Positions 33,976-44,078 of a DNA stretch of 64,000 bases are shown here, piece by piece. Origin of the DNA: Blattamonas nauphoetae (Eukaryota; Preaxostyla; Oxymonadida). The stretch spans positions 40,578 to 104,577 of the forward strand of contig JARBJD010000267.1 in NCBI GenBank assembly GCA_033064195.1. The letters run 5' to 3'. The notes under the pieces are model-generated. The model did no database searches and was not told the origin of the DNA. It was given only the letters and a program-made list of their open reading frames with translations. The translations under genes were made by a program, and so were the position numbers. Numbering within the stretch: the stretch's first letter is position 1; each line of letters begins with the position of its first letter.

Positions 33976-35106
33976 ATGAGCTCATCCACCAAACTCCGCG
34001 TTACTCCTGAACTCAGAAATGAGATGCAAGGCAATTCTTTTTGTTTTTATTTCTCCAGCTATCTCACCCTTCTCCAAATTAACGCCGATTCAATTCGACT
34101 GCTTCGTTAAGGTGTTGAACGATGAAAAAGCCTTTCTTGAAGATTATAAGACAGGAAAAATGTTTATAGAGGAATTTGGAAAGGATGCATCAGACATGTT
34201 CCCAGCATTAAAGTCTAAAATCAATGACGTACTGAAATACATCGCCTGGCATATATGTGTGATATTTCTCCCATCTATTCCCGTATTAGATCCAGAATTG
34301 AACGTTGCTGAATTTCTGTCGAAGACAGACATCAGCCACTTCGGAATGAGCTATCCACTCTCGTCTTCTGAGATCACCACATCTGAGATATCTATGATCA
34401 GATCAGCTCCGGTAGAATACCCTGAAAGGAGATGACTGCGTCTCTCTTCGTTTCGAGAATGGGGTTCTCTTCGCAGAATGATGGTACAAGGGATTATGTT
34501 CTCGAACGTTCCCACTCTCACTTCACACCAGTAACAAACTTGCATTAACGTCTTGTTCCTCCTCTTTTTGGTTTTATTTGTGGAAATGATTCCAGAGCAG
34601 AATTACGAAGTTTTTCACTTCGCAGAAAATCCAGAAATTCAGAGCGCAGATGAAGAGCGAGTCAAGAAGTGCATCAGCACAAGTTTCCCGTACACCTGGA
34701 AATAACACTGCAACACGACAAATCGACGCAGGAGACGGCACAGTTGATTCTCCGATCGATCTCTCAATGGTAGGCACGCCAACAACCAAGGAACTCCCAG
34801 ATCAACCACGAAAACTTGCATTTTATGAAGCCCTTTATCCTGATGTCGTCCGAGAAGCCGAAGATCAATTTATGTCGGTGTTGAAGTCGATGTCGTATTT
34901 CGTAGTAGTAATCTCGCTATTGTTTGAAATTTTCATCGTTTTCATCTATTCAGAGCAATTTCTATCGCAATGAGAGAATATATTCCACTGGAGGTCTTTC
35001 TTGTCACAGAATCATCAGGAACTTTCTTTGTTTGGATTGCGTTCTTTTCACTCATCCGTTCACTTCAAAAGCTTCAATAATGAATGAAAATGATGAAGAG
35101 CCTTGA
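33976..35106 (+). CDS. Multi-exon protein of unknown function
   Basis: The spliced model starts [18 protein letters not shown] at ATG 33976 and joins [60 protein letters not shown] and, after a longer intron ending near 34593, a basic Ser/Arg stretch and [20 protein letters not shown]. The first joint needs a GC-AG intron of 28 bp (34035-34062); the alternative is an unspliced start at 34019. An upstream open frame from 33847 (MMIPQMNYPMTYIDLC) could be a first exon. The 3' exon boundaries near 34880-35090 are uncertain. No domain recognised. Confidence 0.4.
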
Positions 35107-35183
35107 AGAACAGTCACCTAAAAACGGTAGTGTGGTTCTTAGTTTCGAATCATGAAAAGTGTGGTTTGATCGAATTCGTCTCA

Positions 35184-36621
35184 ATGGATTTCACATATCA
35201 ACAGTACGACGGGGTCGAGGGACAGTCACAGACAGATACTGATGGAGATTCTTATGATGAGAGCTGGGTCGAATGGTTTTGTTCATTGAAAGGAAACGAA
35301 TTTTTCTGTGAAGTTGATCGTGACTTCATCGAAGATGAGTTCAACCTCACTGGACTTCCTGCCAAGATAAAACATTACACCAAGGCACTCGATGATATTC
35401 TTGATTACGACTCAGATAATGACAGTATGACACACTCAACACAACCACAAACCGAGCACTCATCCTCTATCTATCGGGGAGCGATTTTCACCACAATATT
35501 TTGAGCTTAGCTCAGTCTATTTCCTGTTAATGATCAACATTTTCATTTTTCTCTTGTTCTTTTATCGATTTCTTCTCACAAGTCATGAACTTCTGTTTCT
35601 CTTTATTCCAGACTCAGACACTGAAAACGAAGAAATCACCAACTCTGCAATCGAATTGTATTGCAATATTCATCAGCGTTATTTACTAACACCAACTGGT
35701 CTCAAGGATATGGTCTGCCAAGATTATTTCATTCTGATCCTTCATCCCATTTAGAAAGCCAAATTCACCCAACGCCACTTTGGAACCTGCCCACGCCTCT
35801 CATGTTGCGATCAACCTGTGCTCCCATTCGGCCCCACCTCTGAATACGGCAAGAAACACGTCATGCTCTTCTGTCCCCGTTGCGAAGAAGTCTTCCTTCC
35901 GCCGTCTCGAAAATCCCACGCAGTCGATGGAGCTGCCTTTGGGCCTGCTTTCCCCCATCTTTTCCTCATGCAATACTCCGAACTGGTCCCGCCGCCGTCG
36001 ACCCAAATGCAGCAACAACTCCTCCCTTTCAACCGCCCTCCCCTCGGCCAACCATCTCTCTTATTTAGCCGCCAGATCAACACACTCTTCCCCTGCGGGC
36101 ACTTGGCGAAGATGTTTGGTTATCGCGTTTATCTCGGATCGCACCATGGATTATTCTTCTATCTCCAGCAGCAGAAAGCAGAGAAAGAGGAGGAGGACAG
36201 ACAACGAGAATTGGCTCAATTGAAGCGGAAGCAAGACGAGGGCAAGGAGATGGCCTTTATCCAGAAGAGGTCGGAGAAATGCGCAAGCGAGAACACGCCT
36301 CTCCCAGTCCCCGCAGAACGCAATCTCTTCCCTCTCCGAACACTCGGCATCCACCCCATCGCCCAGAATATCACGTATGGACCCCATCTTCCTTTCCATA
36401 CTGGCATTCGCACTGTTTCCAAGGAGGATCGCGCCTTCCCAGTTGTCACCAATATTTCTTACTTTCTGACCCCGCAATTCCGTGTTTCTAACCCACACCA
36501 TATTCCATCGACGACATTCTCGACACCATTCGCATCAACCCTGGGACTTCAGCCATCACCGTCCCCATTCTCGTCAGATGGAGGATCTCTTTCGGGGGGA
36601 GAGACATCAACATTCTCATGA
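35184..36621 (+). CDS. CSNK2B: Casein kinase 2 regulatory (beta) subunit with extended C-terminus
   Basis: Three exons, introns at 35425-35611 and 35713-35754 (42 bp). The signature is clear: [46 protein letters not shown], an acidic loop, [18 protein letters not shown], and the zinc-binding cysteines in [12 protein letters not shown] and [13 protein letters not shown]. The core continues through [17 protein letters not shown] and FGYRVYLGS. About 180 residues then follow that normal CK2 beta (~215 residues) lacks: a charged helix ([19 protein letters not shown]) and a Pro/Ser/Phe-rich tail. The protein dimerises via the zinc site and anchors two catalytic alpha subunits. Confidence 0.93.
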
Positions 36622-36731
36622 GTCGTAACCTAGGAAATTCTGCTATACCATAATAAAAGAAAATGATTCTGTTCTTCACTTCAATTATGATTCTCAGATT
36701 CGTTTTTCCTCTTCCCCCTAACGTTTTATTC

Positions 36732-39700
36732 ATGCGCAACTCCAGGAATGCTAGAAGCAAACCGGCGATACAATTGACCGAACCAAGTCTACTTAGCAAA
36801 AATCTCCAAGACAGATGCGCCGAGTTGCATTCAAAAAGTCAGTTCTTCTCTGATTGTCGTCACTCTTTATTTTTTGTCACAGAGAACGATAAAGATACAT
36901 TAAAAACTGCGAAAGATACTTATTTTATGCAAAAAATGTTTACTCACAACTGTCTTTTATTCTAACAGCAAATATTTTGAGGATTGTGAAAAGCCATTGG
37001 CAGAATTATTTACCACTATCTGCTCTCATATCTGCCAGTACGGCAAAAAAATTGCTGACACTCAACAATCCATCAAGGAATTGGATGACCTTAACACCAA
37101 GATAGCCAAATTTGATCAAACCCTCAGCACACTCAATAAAGGACTTGTCCAACTGGATCCTAATCTTGAGAAACTGCTGGATCAACACCATGGTCCTTTT
37201 CAGTTCGTTTTCGAGATCAGAATGTGTGAAATTATTCAGGAGAACGGCATTTTTGCCATAATTTTATCTCAATTTAAGAAGATCGAACTGTATTTGCTGC
37301 TGAAAGTTTTGACTATGCTCTATCGTGTTTGCACATTTGTTTCCACATTATTTCAGGGTCTCACCCTTTTCGAACTGCACGAACTTTCAGAAAACATCAC
37401 TCCAGAAGCTCTCGAAAAAAGCATCGGCGAGGCAATAAAAGCCAAGGAAAAACTAAAAATTGACCATACTCTATCAAACTGCCGATTATGTTTTGATCAA
37501 ATCCGAACTTTGCTCTTCCCGAACAAAACAGACGTGTACGACGATGTGCAAAGGATTACCACAATTCAGAACGCAACAAAGCTCCAATTTTTTGAAGGTT
37601 ACGATTTGAATCAGTTGTTTTCAACACAACAGCTGCTGTCACATTCGTCACAAAATACGGCCTCTGCTCCTCCTCAGTCAGATCTGACGCAACATGAGAT
37701 TACCAAATCGATTGTTCCATCCAAACAGGAATTCGAGTCACCGTCAGACACATCTCAAGCAACTCCGTTGGAATCAAAGGCAGATCCAATGTTGCATCGT
37801 GACCCCTCACCAATAGTCCATCCTCAGATCCAAATTCCGACTCCATCGCCTTATTCTCTGCCAAGTCCCCATTCGTCGACGCAACAGTCTGCTGATCTAC
37901 TCGGCTCTTCAAGTCAGTTGAATACCAACACCGCCAAAGCCAAACCAACCAGCGAAGCCTCTCCTCCGCTTCAGTCAGTTGTGATGCCGACTGAGATTAA
38001 TGAATCCGTTGTCGTATCCAAACAGACAATCGGCTTCCAGCCAGCCACCTCTCAAACAACACCGTTGGTCCAAACGACAGATGCAGAATTACATCCCGAC
38101 ACCTCACTAACAGCCCAACTTCAGATCAAAAATACGACTCAAGTGATGATTTCACCGTCCACAAGTGTCCACCCCATTCACCCCCAACCTGTCCAGTCAG
38201 CGTCACACACTCTTCCATCGTCACAACAGTATGCTAGTCTGCCAAACACTCCCAATCAGCTGAATACCTCCGCTTCAACCACCGCGCCAAGCAGTGTCCA
38301 CCCCATCCCGAAGCATCCGCCTCCTCGGCACCCTGTTCCCACACATCACCCAGTTATCCTCCCACCTCCAGCCCACCATCCCCCTTCCTCTCTCCCCCCT
38401 CCCTCTCTCCCCCTTCCACAGATCGTCTCCCACCAACCACTGAACCCTCCCCCTCCAACCACCCTTCCAACGCAACCCACTCTTCCCCTCCCCCAGCTGA
38501 TCACCTCGTCTGTGATGTCTTTCAGCGGTGTGTCCGACGAAGAGCGAAGGAAGTGGAAGTTGAGCGGGTTGGAGAACAAAGGGCTCACGTGCTATCTCAA
38601 CTCCTTCATCCAAAGCGTCAACCGCCTCCCTGTCTTCGCTGAAGTGTGTTCTCTCTCTCACTCTGTCTTCGTCCTCTCTTCCCCATTCTCTCTTCACCTT
38701 TCCTTCTCTCTTCTATCTTCCTCATCCTGTCTCCACTCTCTCTTAACCTCTCTTCATCACTCTTTCTTTCTCATCCCACCCGCTCTCTTCCCTCTCTTCC
38801 TCAGCTTCTCCGCGACTCCCCCACACCTTCCCTCTCCTCGTCGCTTTCTTCTGTTTTTCAAACAATCGCAGAATCTGTCGATGCGGCCCACATCCACCAA
38901 TCCAGCTCGATCAACATGCAGCCCTTCATCTCTTCTCTCAACTTCCCCGGCTTCAACGCGCGATCGATGAACGACGTGCAAGACTTCGCCAACCGCATGC
39001 TCAGCGGACTCAGAAAAGAGAACAAGGTGTGATTCCCTCTCTGATTGCTCATTCTTTCTTCATTCTCTATTTTGTGTCTCTTCCCTCCCTTTTTGTTTTG
39101 TGTCCCTGACTGATCTTCTCCTTCCCTCTCCGATCTCCAGTTCATCTCGCGTCTCTTTTCGGGCAACAAGATCCGCATCATCTCCAAGACAGTCCCAAAA
39201 GTGTCGCGCGACGTGTTTTCAGAACGATTCTGGTCGCTTACTGTCCGCACACACTCCACCCACAGGTTGGAGGACGCACTGCGAGAGATGCACAAGTCGG
39301 CACAAACAGTCGAAGTGAACGGCGAATCTCTCAAACTCGTCTGTCTCTCTCACACCCTTCGTCTTCTTTTCTCCGATCTCCTCCCTCCTCCCACTCTTCT
39401 TCTTCTCTTCTCTCGCTCACTCTTCTCCTTCTCTTCTCTCCTCTCCCCACTCTCTCTCTTCTCCTCCCTTTCCTCTTCCCTGTCTCCTCTCATCTCCCCC
39501 CTCTCTCTCCTCTCAGACCGAGCGCATCTACGCCCTCCCACCGATCCTCTTCGTCGATCTCGTCCGCTGGGAATCCACTCCAACCGGCCTCCGCAAATCG
39601 AACAAGTCGTTCTCCTTCCCCGACCACATCGACATCGGCTTCCTTCTCGAGCCCCTGTCAGTCTCCGACATCATGTGTGCGATGTTCAAGCGTCAGAAGA

Positions 39701-40185
39701 TGAAAAAAGTGATGGGTCACCAACCATCAGCGAAGATGTCGCTTTCCAACCTCTCCGCGCTCGACAAACGCCGTACAGAGCTTGTTTCGTTCACTGATCA
39801 GAGAAAGCAGGCCAAACAACTTGTGTATCAACCAGAATTCACGACCCTCAACGACGCTCAGATGGAAGAGGCGCACAGACAGAAGCGGAAGAACGAACCT
39901 TATTATAAGACTTCGCACAAATACACTCTCGTCGCTGTCGAAGTCCACATCGGCACCATCGACATGGGACACTACATTTCATATGTGCGACCTCTCCGCG
40001 GGAAGGAGTGGTTCAAATGCGATGACGGGACGATCCGAAAGGTGGAGAAGGAAGAAGCTGTTGAAGGACAGTTTGGAGGAGACAGTGCGGATGGGAGGAT
40101 GAGGACCAACTGTGCGATGAGTTTGTTGTACGTGCAGGACTATTTCATTCCAAATATTCTCCTCACAACCAAAGGATTAACATAA
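36732..40185 (+). CDS. Ubiquitin-specific protease (USP, C19 family) with long N-terminal region
   Basis: Introns at 36838-36882, 36938-36968 (31 bp), about 37218-37251 and 37321-37366, 38644-38804, 39027-39140 and 39339-39516. The catalytic Cys box is GLENKGLTCYLNSFIQS, the DVQ(D/E) element is MNDVQDFANRML, the substrate-cleft motif is ALPPILFVDLVRWE, and the His box is IDMGHYISYVRP followed by WFKCDDGTIRKV. The N-terminal half has helical segments then a Pro/Ser/Thr/Gln-rich region of about 300 residues. The enzyme should cleave ubiquitin from proteins. A decayed copy of two of its exons lies at about 59130-59395. Confidence 0.88.
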
Positions 40186-40291
40186 TCTTTACTGTCTTTT
40201 TCTTCCCTCTTTCTCGGACTTTCAGCTATTTCATATTATTGTCGAAGCATCTTCATTTTTCTTCAATCGACTGATCGGACCATTGATTTGA

Positions 40292-41140
40292 ATGGCAGAA
40301 AGTCTCAGCAACTCGGAGCTGGTCCAAAACTCTGTTTGTTTTTTCTATCAACCTTTATTTTCCGAAGCACCCATCTACAGAGTCAGAACTCCCGGAAAAT
40401 GAACTGAAACCGTTCATGAGCATTGTGGAAAAGAAGACTCCTCAAGATGAACAGGTTTGAGTCCTGTCTGTTTCATTGCTTTAGACTCGTCTCCTTATAG
40501 TCACCGGATAAACCCGGTTTTATCCATAAACCCGAACAAATTATTTTATTGATTAATCATGTTGAAAATTTCGGACACATTTCATAATTTTACTTTTCAC
40601 TGATTCAAACCTCAAACTCATGGAGAATAGGCTCTGTTTGACATGACAAATGGGTAAAGATCATCTCATCGTTTTCATTTCTAGCAAGGACCATTGATCA
40701 ATGTCTGTACAACGACAGCAATTCGATCACCCATGAAACCGAGAGAGCATAGTTCGATTTGCCTGTCACGATCCTGACACTTTCGATTGGACAGGATCAT
40801 CGTTCTTCTCAATGAGTCGAAGCGTGTACATTACTCACAGAAGGAGAGAATCCGTGGAGATCAAGAACATCTCCCGTCTACGTATCTTCATCTGAAGAAA
40901 ACAGGATTCCGTTCGTCAATTCCAGTCATCTTGGTCTCACCAAAATACTGGTTCTTTGCGACAGACATGAGCCCAAAACCAAATTGTGTCGTCTTTGCGT
41001 CCGATTTAGAACTGCTCAAACATCAAGCCGCTGAACGTGGAAACGTGACACCGTCGAATTTGGGGAATTCGAGAGATGTGAAAATCAATCACAACGCTAT
41101 CCACATCAACCTTTACCTGCTGCAGATTTATGATGAGTAG
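40292..41140 (+). CDS. Small multi-exon protein, unknown
   Basis: The reading frame is kept across four putative introns: about 40302-40379, 40457-40684 (which contains the 27-bp repeat), about 40750-40794 and about 40876-40904 (29 bp). The result is about 150 residues: MAEKSELPENELKPFMSIVE, KKTPQDEQ, INVCTTTAIRSPMKPREH, RSVYITHRRRESVEIKNIS, IPVILVSPKYWFFATDMSPK and NPNHNAI-type end, with stop TAG at 41138-41140. No family is recognised. Confidence rests only on the consistent splice phases. Confidence 0.4.
40508..40534 (-). repeat. 27-bp interspersed motif, copy 2
   Basis: An inverted copy of the motif at 16152-16178 with one change; flanking bases (ttttgtccgggttt versus atttgttcgggttt) are also alike for about 12 more bases. 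It lies inside the second putative intron of the neighbouring gene. Confidence 0.7.
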
Positions 41141-41459
41141 TTGTCCTGTCCTCCTCGCTTTCTGTCCGTCCTCCACTTTTTCTTGTCCTATTCTGAAAAT
41201 GAGAGAAATTTGCGATTTTTTGTTATTTCCAATGATAATATTGCATTTTAGGATGAATATTGGCTTGGTTTTGTGAAAAATCCTGAAAACCAACGACTTC
41301 GATGAGGAAAATTATATTCAGGGTTGATCACAAAAGACTCATCTCGAACACTCTTGTTTCCGATGAAATGTTACGGAAGAGAGAATTAAAAAGATGTTAG
41401 AAGGGTCCGGATGGACTTGTGACGAAGCAAGCAAACTCCATCTATTTGAAAACACTTTC
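41141..41459. other. Spacer
   Basis: About 319 bases after the small unknown gene and before the minus-strand Ser/Pro ORF ends. A short open stretch near 41290-41460 on + has no recognisable motif. Confidence 0.35.
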
Positions 41460-44078
41460 TTAAGCTGGGTCGGGACAGACGGCACACGATCGAGTGAGAA
41501 TACGGTTGATTTCATCCATTGAACGGAAGAAACCTGGAGAGGATAGAGCTGGCGATCGTGGGGAGGATGGAGCAGGCGATCGTGGAGAGGATAGAGCAGG
41601 CGATCGTGGAGAGGATAGAGCAGGCGATCGTGGGGAGGGAGGAGCTGACAATCGTGGGGAGGAAGGAGCTGGCGATCGTGGGGAGGATGGAGCAGGCGAT
41701 CGTGGGGAGGATAGAGCAGGCGATCGTGGGGAGGATGGAGCAGGCGATCGTGGGGAGGGAGGAGCTGACGATCGTGGGGAGGATAGAGCTGGCGATCGTG
41801 GGGAGGATGGAGCAGGCGATCGTGGGGAGGATAGAGCAGGCGATCGTGGAGAGGATAGAGCAGGCGATCGTGGGGAGGGAGGAGCTGACAATCGTGGGGA
41901 GGAAGGAGCTGACGATCGTGGGGAGGGAGGAGCTGACGATCGTGGGGAGGGAGGAGCTGACGATCGTGGGGAGGAAGGAGCTGACGATCGTGGGGAGGGA
42001 GGAGCTGACGATCGTGGGGAGGAAGGAGCTGGCGATCGTGGGGAGGAAGGAGCTGACGATCGTGGGGAGGGAGGAGCTGACGATCGTGGGGAGGGAGGAG
42101 CTGACGATCGTGGGGAGGATAGAGCAGGCGATCGTGGGGAGGAAGGAGCTGACGATCGTGGGGAGGGAGGAGCTGACGATCGTGGGGAGGATAGAGCTGG
42201 CGATCGTGGGGAGGATGGAGCAGGCGATCGTGGGGAGGATAGAGCAGGCGATCGTGGGGAGGATAGAGCATGCGATCGTGGGGAGGGAGGAGCTGACGAT
42301 CGTGGGGAGGGAGGAGCTGACGATTGTGGGGAGGAAGGAGCTGACGATTGTGGGGAGGAAGGAGCTGGCGATCGTGGGGAGGGAGGAGCTGACGATCGTG
42401 GGGAGGGAGGAGCTGACGATTGTGGGGAGGAAGGAGCTGGCGATCGTGGGGAGGAAGGAGCTGACGATCGTGGGGAGGGAGGAGCTAACGATCGTGGGGA
42501 GGAAGGAGCTGACGATCGTGGGGAGGAAGGAGCTGGCGATCGTGGGGAGGAAGGAGCTGACGATCGTGGGGAGGGAGGAGCTGACGATCGTGGGGAGGGA
42601 GGAGCTGACGATCGTGGGGAGGGAGGAGCTGACGATCGTGGGGAGGAAGGAGCTGACGATCGTGGGGAGGGAGGAGCTGACGATCGTGGGGAGGAAGGAG
42701 CTGGCGAACGTGGGGAGGAAGGAGCTGACGATCGTGGGGAGGGAGGAGCTGACGATCGTGGGGAGGAAGGAGCTGGCGATCGTGGGGAGGAAGGAGCTGA
42801 CGATCTTGGGGACGGAGGAGCTGACGATCGTGGGGAGGATGGAGCTGGCGATCGTGGGGAGGATGGAGCAGGCGATCGTGGGGAGGATAGAGCAGGCGAT
42901 CGTGGGGAGGCTGGAGCAGGCGATCGTGGGGAGGGAGGAGCTGACGATCGTGGGGAGGGAGGAGCTGACGATCGTGGGGAGGAAGGAGCTGACGATCGTG
43001 GGGAGGGAGGAGCTGACGATTGTGGGGAGGAAGGAGCTGGCGATCGTGGGGAGGAAGGAGCTGACGATCGTGGGGAGGATAGAGCAGGCGATCGTGGAGA
43101 GGATAGAGCAGGCGATCGTGGGGAGGGAGGAGCTGACGATCGTGGGGAGGATGGAGCTGGCGATCGTGGGGAGGATAGAGCAGGCGATCGTGGAGAGGAT
43201 AGAGCAGGCGATCGTGGGGAGGGAGGAGCTGACGATCGTGGGGAGGGAGGAGCTGACGATCGTGGGGAGGAAGGAGCTGACGATCGTGGGGAGGGAGGAG
43301 CTGACGATCGTGGGGAGGGAGGAGCTGACAATTGTGGGGAGGAAGGAGCTGGCGATCGTGGGGAGGATGGAGCTGACGATCGTGGGGAGGGAGGAGCTGA
43401 CGATCGTGGGGAGGAAGGAACTGACGATCGTGGGGAGGAAGGAGCTGGCGATCGTGGAGAGGATGGAACAGGCGGGTATAATCCCACACATCTCACTCGC
43501 TCCTCGGCCATGTCCCATCTGTGTTGTCCCATTGGTGGGTGTGAAGACGAAGTCGCTGACCCATTCTCCACCACACAACTTGGCATTGAAGGAACACCCT
43601 TCTGAGGATCTCGTAACGTGGTTGTGGCTGTCATGGCTGAGGATCTTGCTGTGAACAGTGCAGGTGTGATTGTTGTTGATGTGGAAATATTGACATCGCA
43701 TGCGTTGATCTCAACTGTTTCTCCCTTCGTTTCGATCGTTCCTATGCCAGCAACGACATACTCCAGACACACTGAAGGGAAGAGGAATTTTCCTGATTGG
43801 GCAGTGTTCACAATCTTCGAATCGAACGAGAGACGTGGTTGAGAATGTCGCTCCCCATTCGATGGGGCTGTGCACGCAGTCAATGATGTTCGGATGGAGA
43901 GCCGTCCATCTGTAGGTATGGCGGAGTTTTCTCCTCCATTCGCTGCAGAAGACACCGTGAAGTCGGCATTGTGAATGTTTCCTGTTGTACCACTGCTGAT
44001 TGTTCCACTCGCAGCTCCGCAAACTCTGATGAGAGGTGAGAAGTGTCGGGGTGGCGGACGTCGTCTGTGACAGATCAT
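41460..44078 (-). CDS. Candidate surface-type protein with a giant Ser/Pro 8-residue repeat stalk
   Basis: An open frame of 872 codons. The N-terminal ~205 residues have ordinary composition, with Thr/Ser/Gly/Asn and short hydrophobic strands (VCGAASGTISSGTTGNIHNA, EYVVAGIGTIETKGETVEIN) like beta-solenoid extracellular proteins. The next ~640 residues are an 8-residue repeat of SSPRSPAP/PSPRSSAP type, followed by a short tail with Cys. Because the 24-bp repeat is a multiple of three and lacks stops, long frames are open on both strands; the minus frame is favoured only because it also stays open through about 600 bp of non-repeat sequence upstream. No signal peptide at ATG 44078, so a 5' exon may be missing. 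Confidence 0.35.
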   Translation of the reverse strand: MICHRRRPPPRHFSPLIRVCGAASGTISSGTTGNIHNADFTVSSAANGGENSAIPTDGRLSIRTSLTACTAPSNGERHSQPRLSFDSKIVNTAQSGKFLFPSVCLEYVVAGIGTIETKGETVEINACDVNISTSTTITPALFTARSSAMTATTTLRDPQKGVPSMPSCVVENGSATSSSHPPMGQHRWDMAEERVRCVGLYPPVPSSPRSPAPSSPRSSVPSSPRSSAPPSPRSSAPSSPRSPAPSSPQLSAPPSPRSSAPPSPRSSAPSSPRSSAPPSPRSSAPPSPRSPALSSPRSPALSSPRSPAPSSPRSSAPPSPRSPALSSPRSPALSSPRSSAPSSPRSPAPSSPQSSAPPSPRSSAPSSPRSSAPPSPRSSAPPSPRSPAPASPRSPALSSPRSPAPSSPRSPAPSSPRSSAPPSPRSSAPSSPRSPAPSSPRSSAPPSPRSSAPSSPRSPAPSSPRSSAPPSPRSSAPSSPRSSAPPSPRSSAPPSPRSSAPPSPRSSAPSSPRSPAPSSPRSSAPSSPRSLAPPSPRSSAPSSPRSPAPSSPQSSAPPSPRSSAPPSPRSPAPSSPQSSAPSSPQSSAPPSPRSSAPPSPRSHALSSPRSPALSSPRSPAPSSPRSPALSSPRSSAPPSPRSSAPSSPRSPALSSPRSSAPPSPRSSAPPSPRSSAPSSPRSPAPSSPRSSAPPSPRSSAPSSPRSSAPPSPRSSAPPSPRSSAPSSPRLSAPPSPRSPALSSPRSPALSSPRSPAPSSPRSPALSSPRSSAPPSPRSPAPSSPRSPALSSPRSPAPSSPRSPAPSSPRLSAPPSPRSPALSSPRSPALSSPRSPAPSSPRSPALSSPGFFRSMDEINRILTRSCAVCPDPA
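41536..43474. repeat. Minisatellite, ~80 copies of a 24-bp unit
   Basis: The unit is close to GGAGCTGACGATCGTGGGGA followed by GGAA, with the invariant core GATCGTGG (CGATCG in nearly all copies). Variation is confined to a few sites: GGAGCTGACG / GGAGCTGGCG / AGAGCAGGCG / GGAGCAGGCG at the start, and GGAA, GGGA or GGAT at the end. Variant types occur in runs and recurring blocks, e.g. AGAGCAGGCG-GGAT units repeat as groups, which suggests expansion by unequal exchange of multi-unit blocks. No copy contains a stop in several frames. Confidence 0.97.

Noticed and set aside
41536-43474. CRISPR array
   Set aside because: Units are contiguous 24-mers with no unique spacers, and the DNA is eukaryotic.
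41494-43654. Plus-strand ORFs of ~700 codons over the minisatellite (GEDRAGDR/GEEGADDR repeats)
   Set aside because: They exist because the 24-bp unit has no stop in these frames. They have no convincing non-repeat coding sequence on the plus strand.
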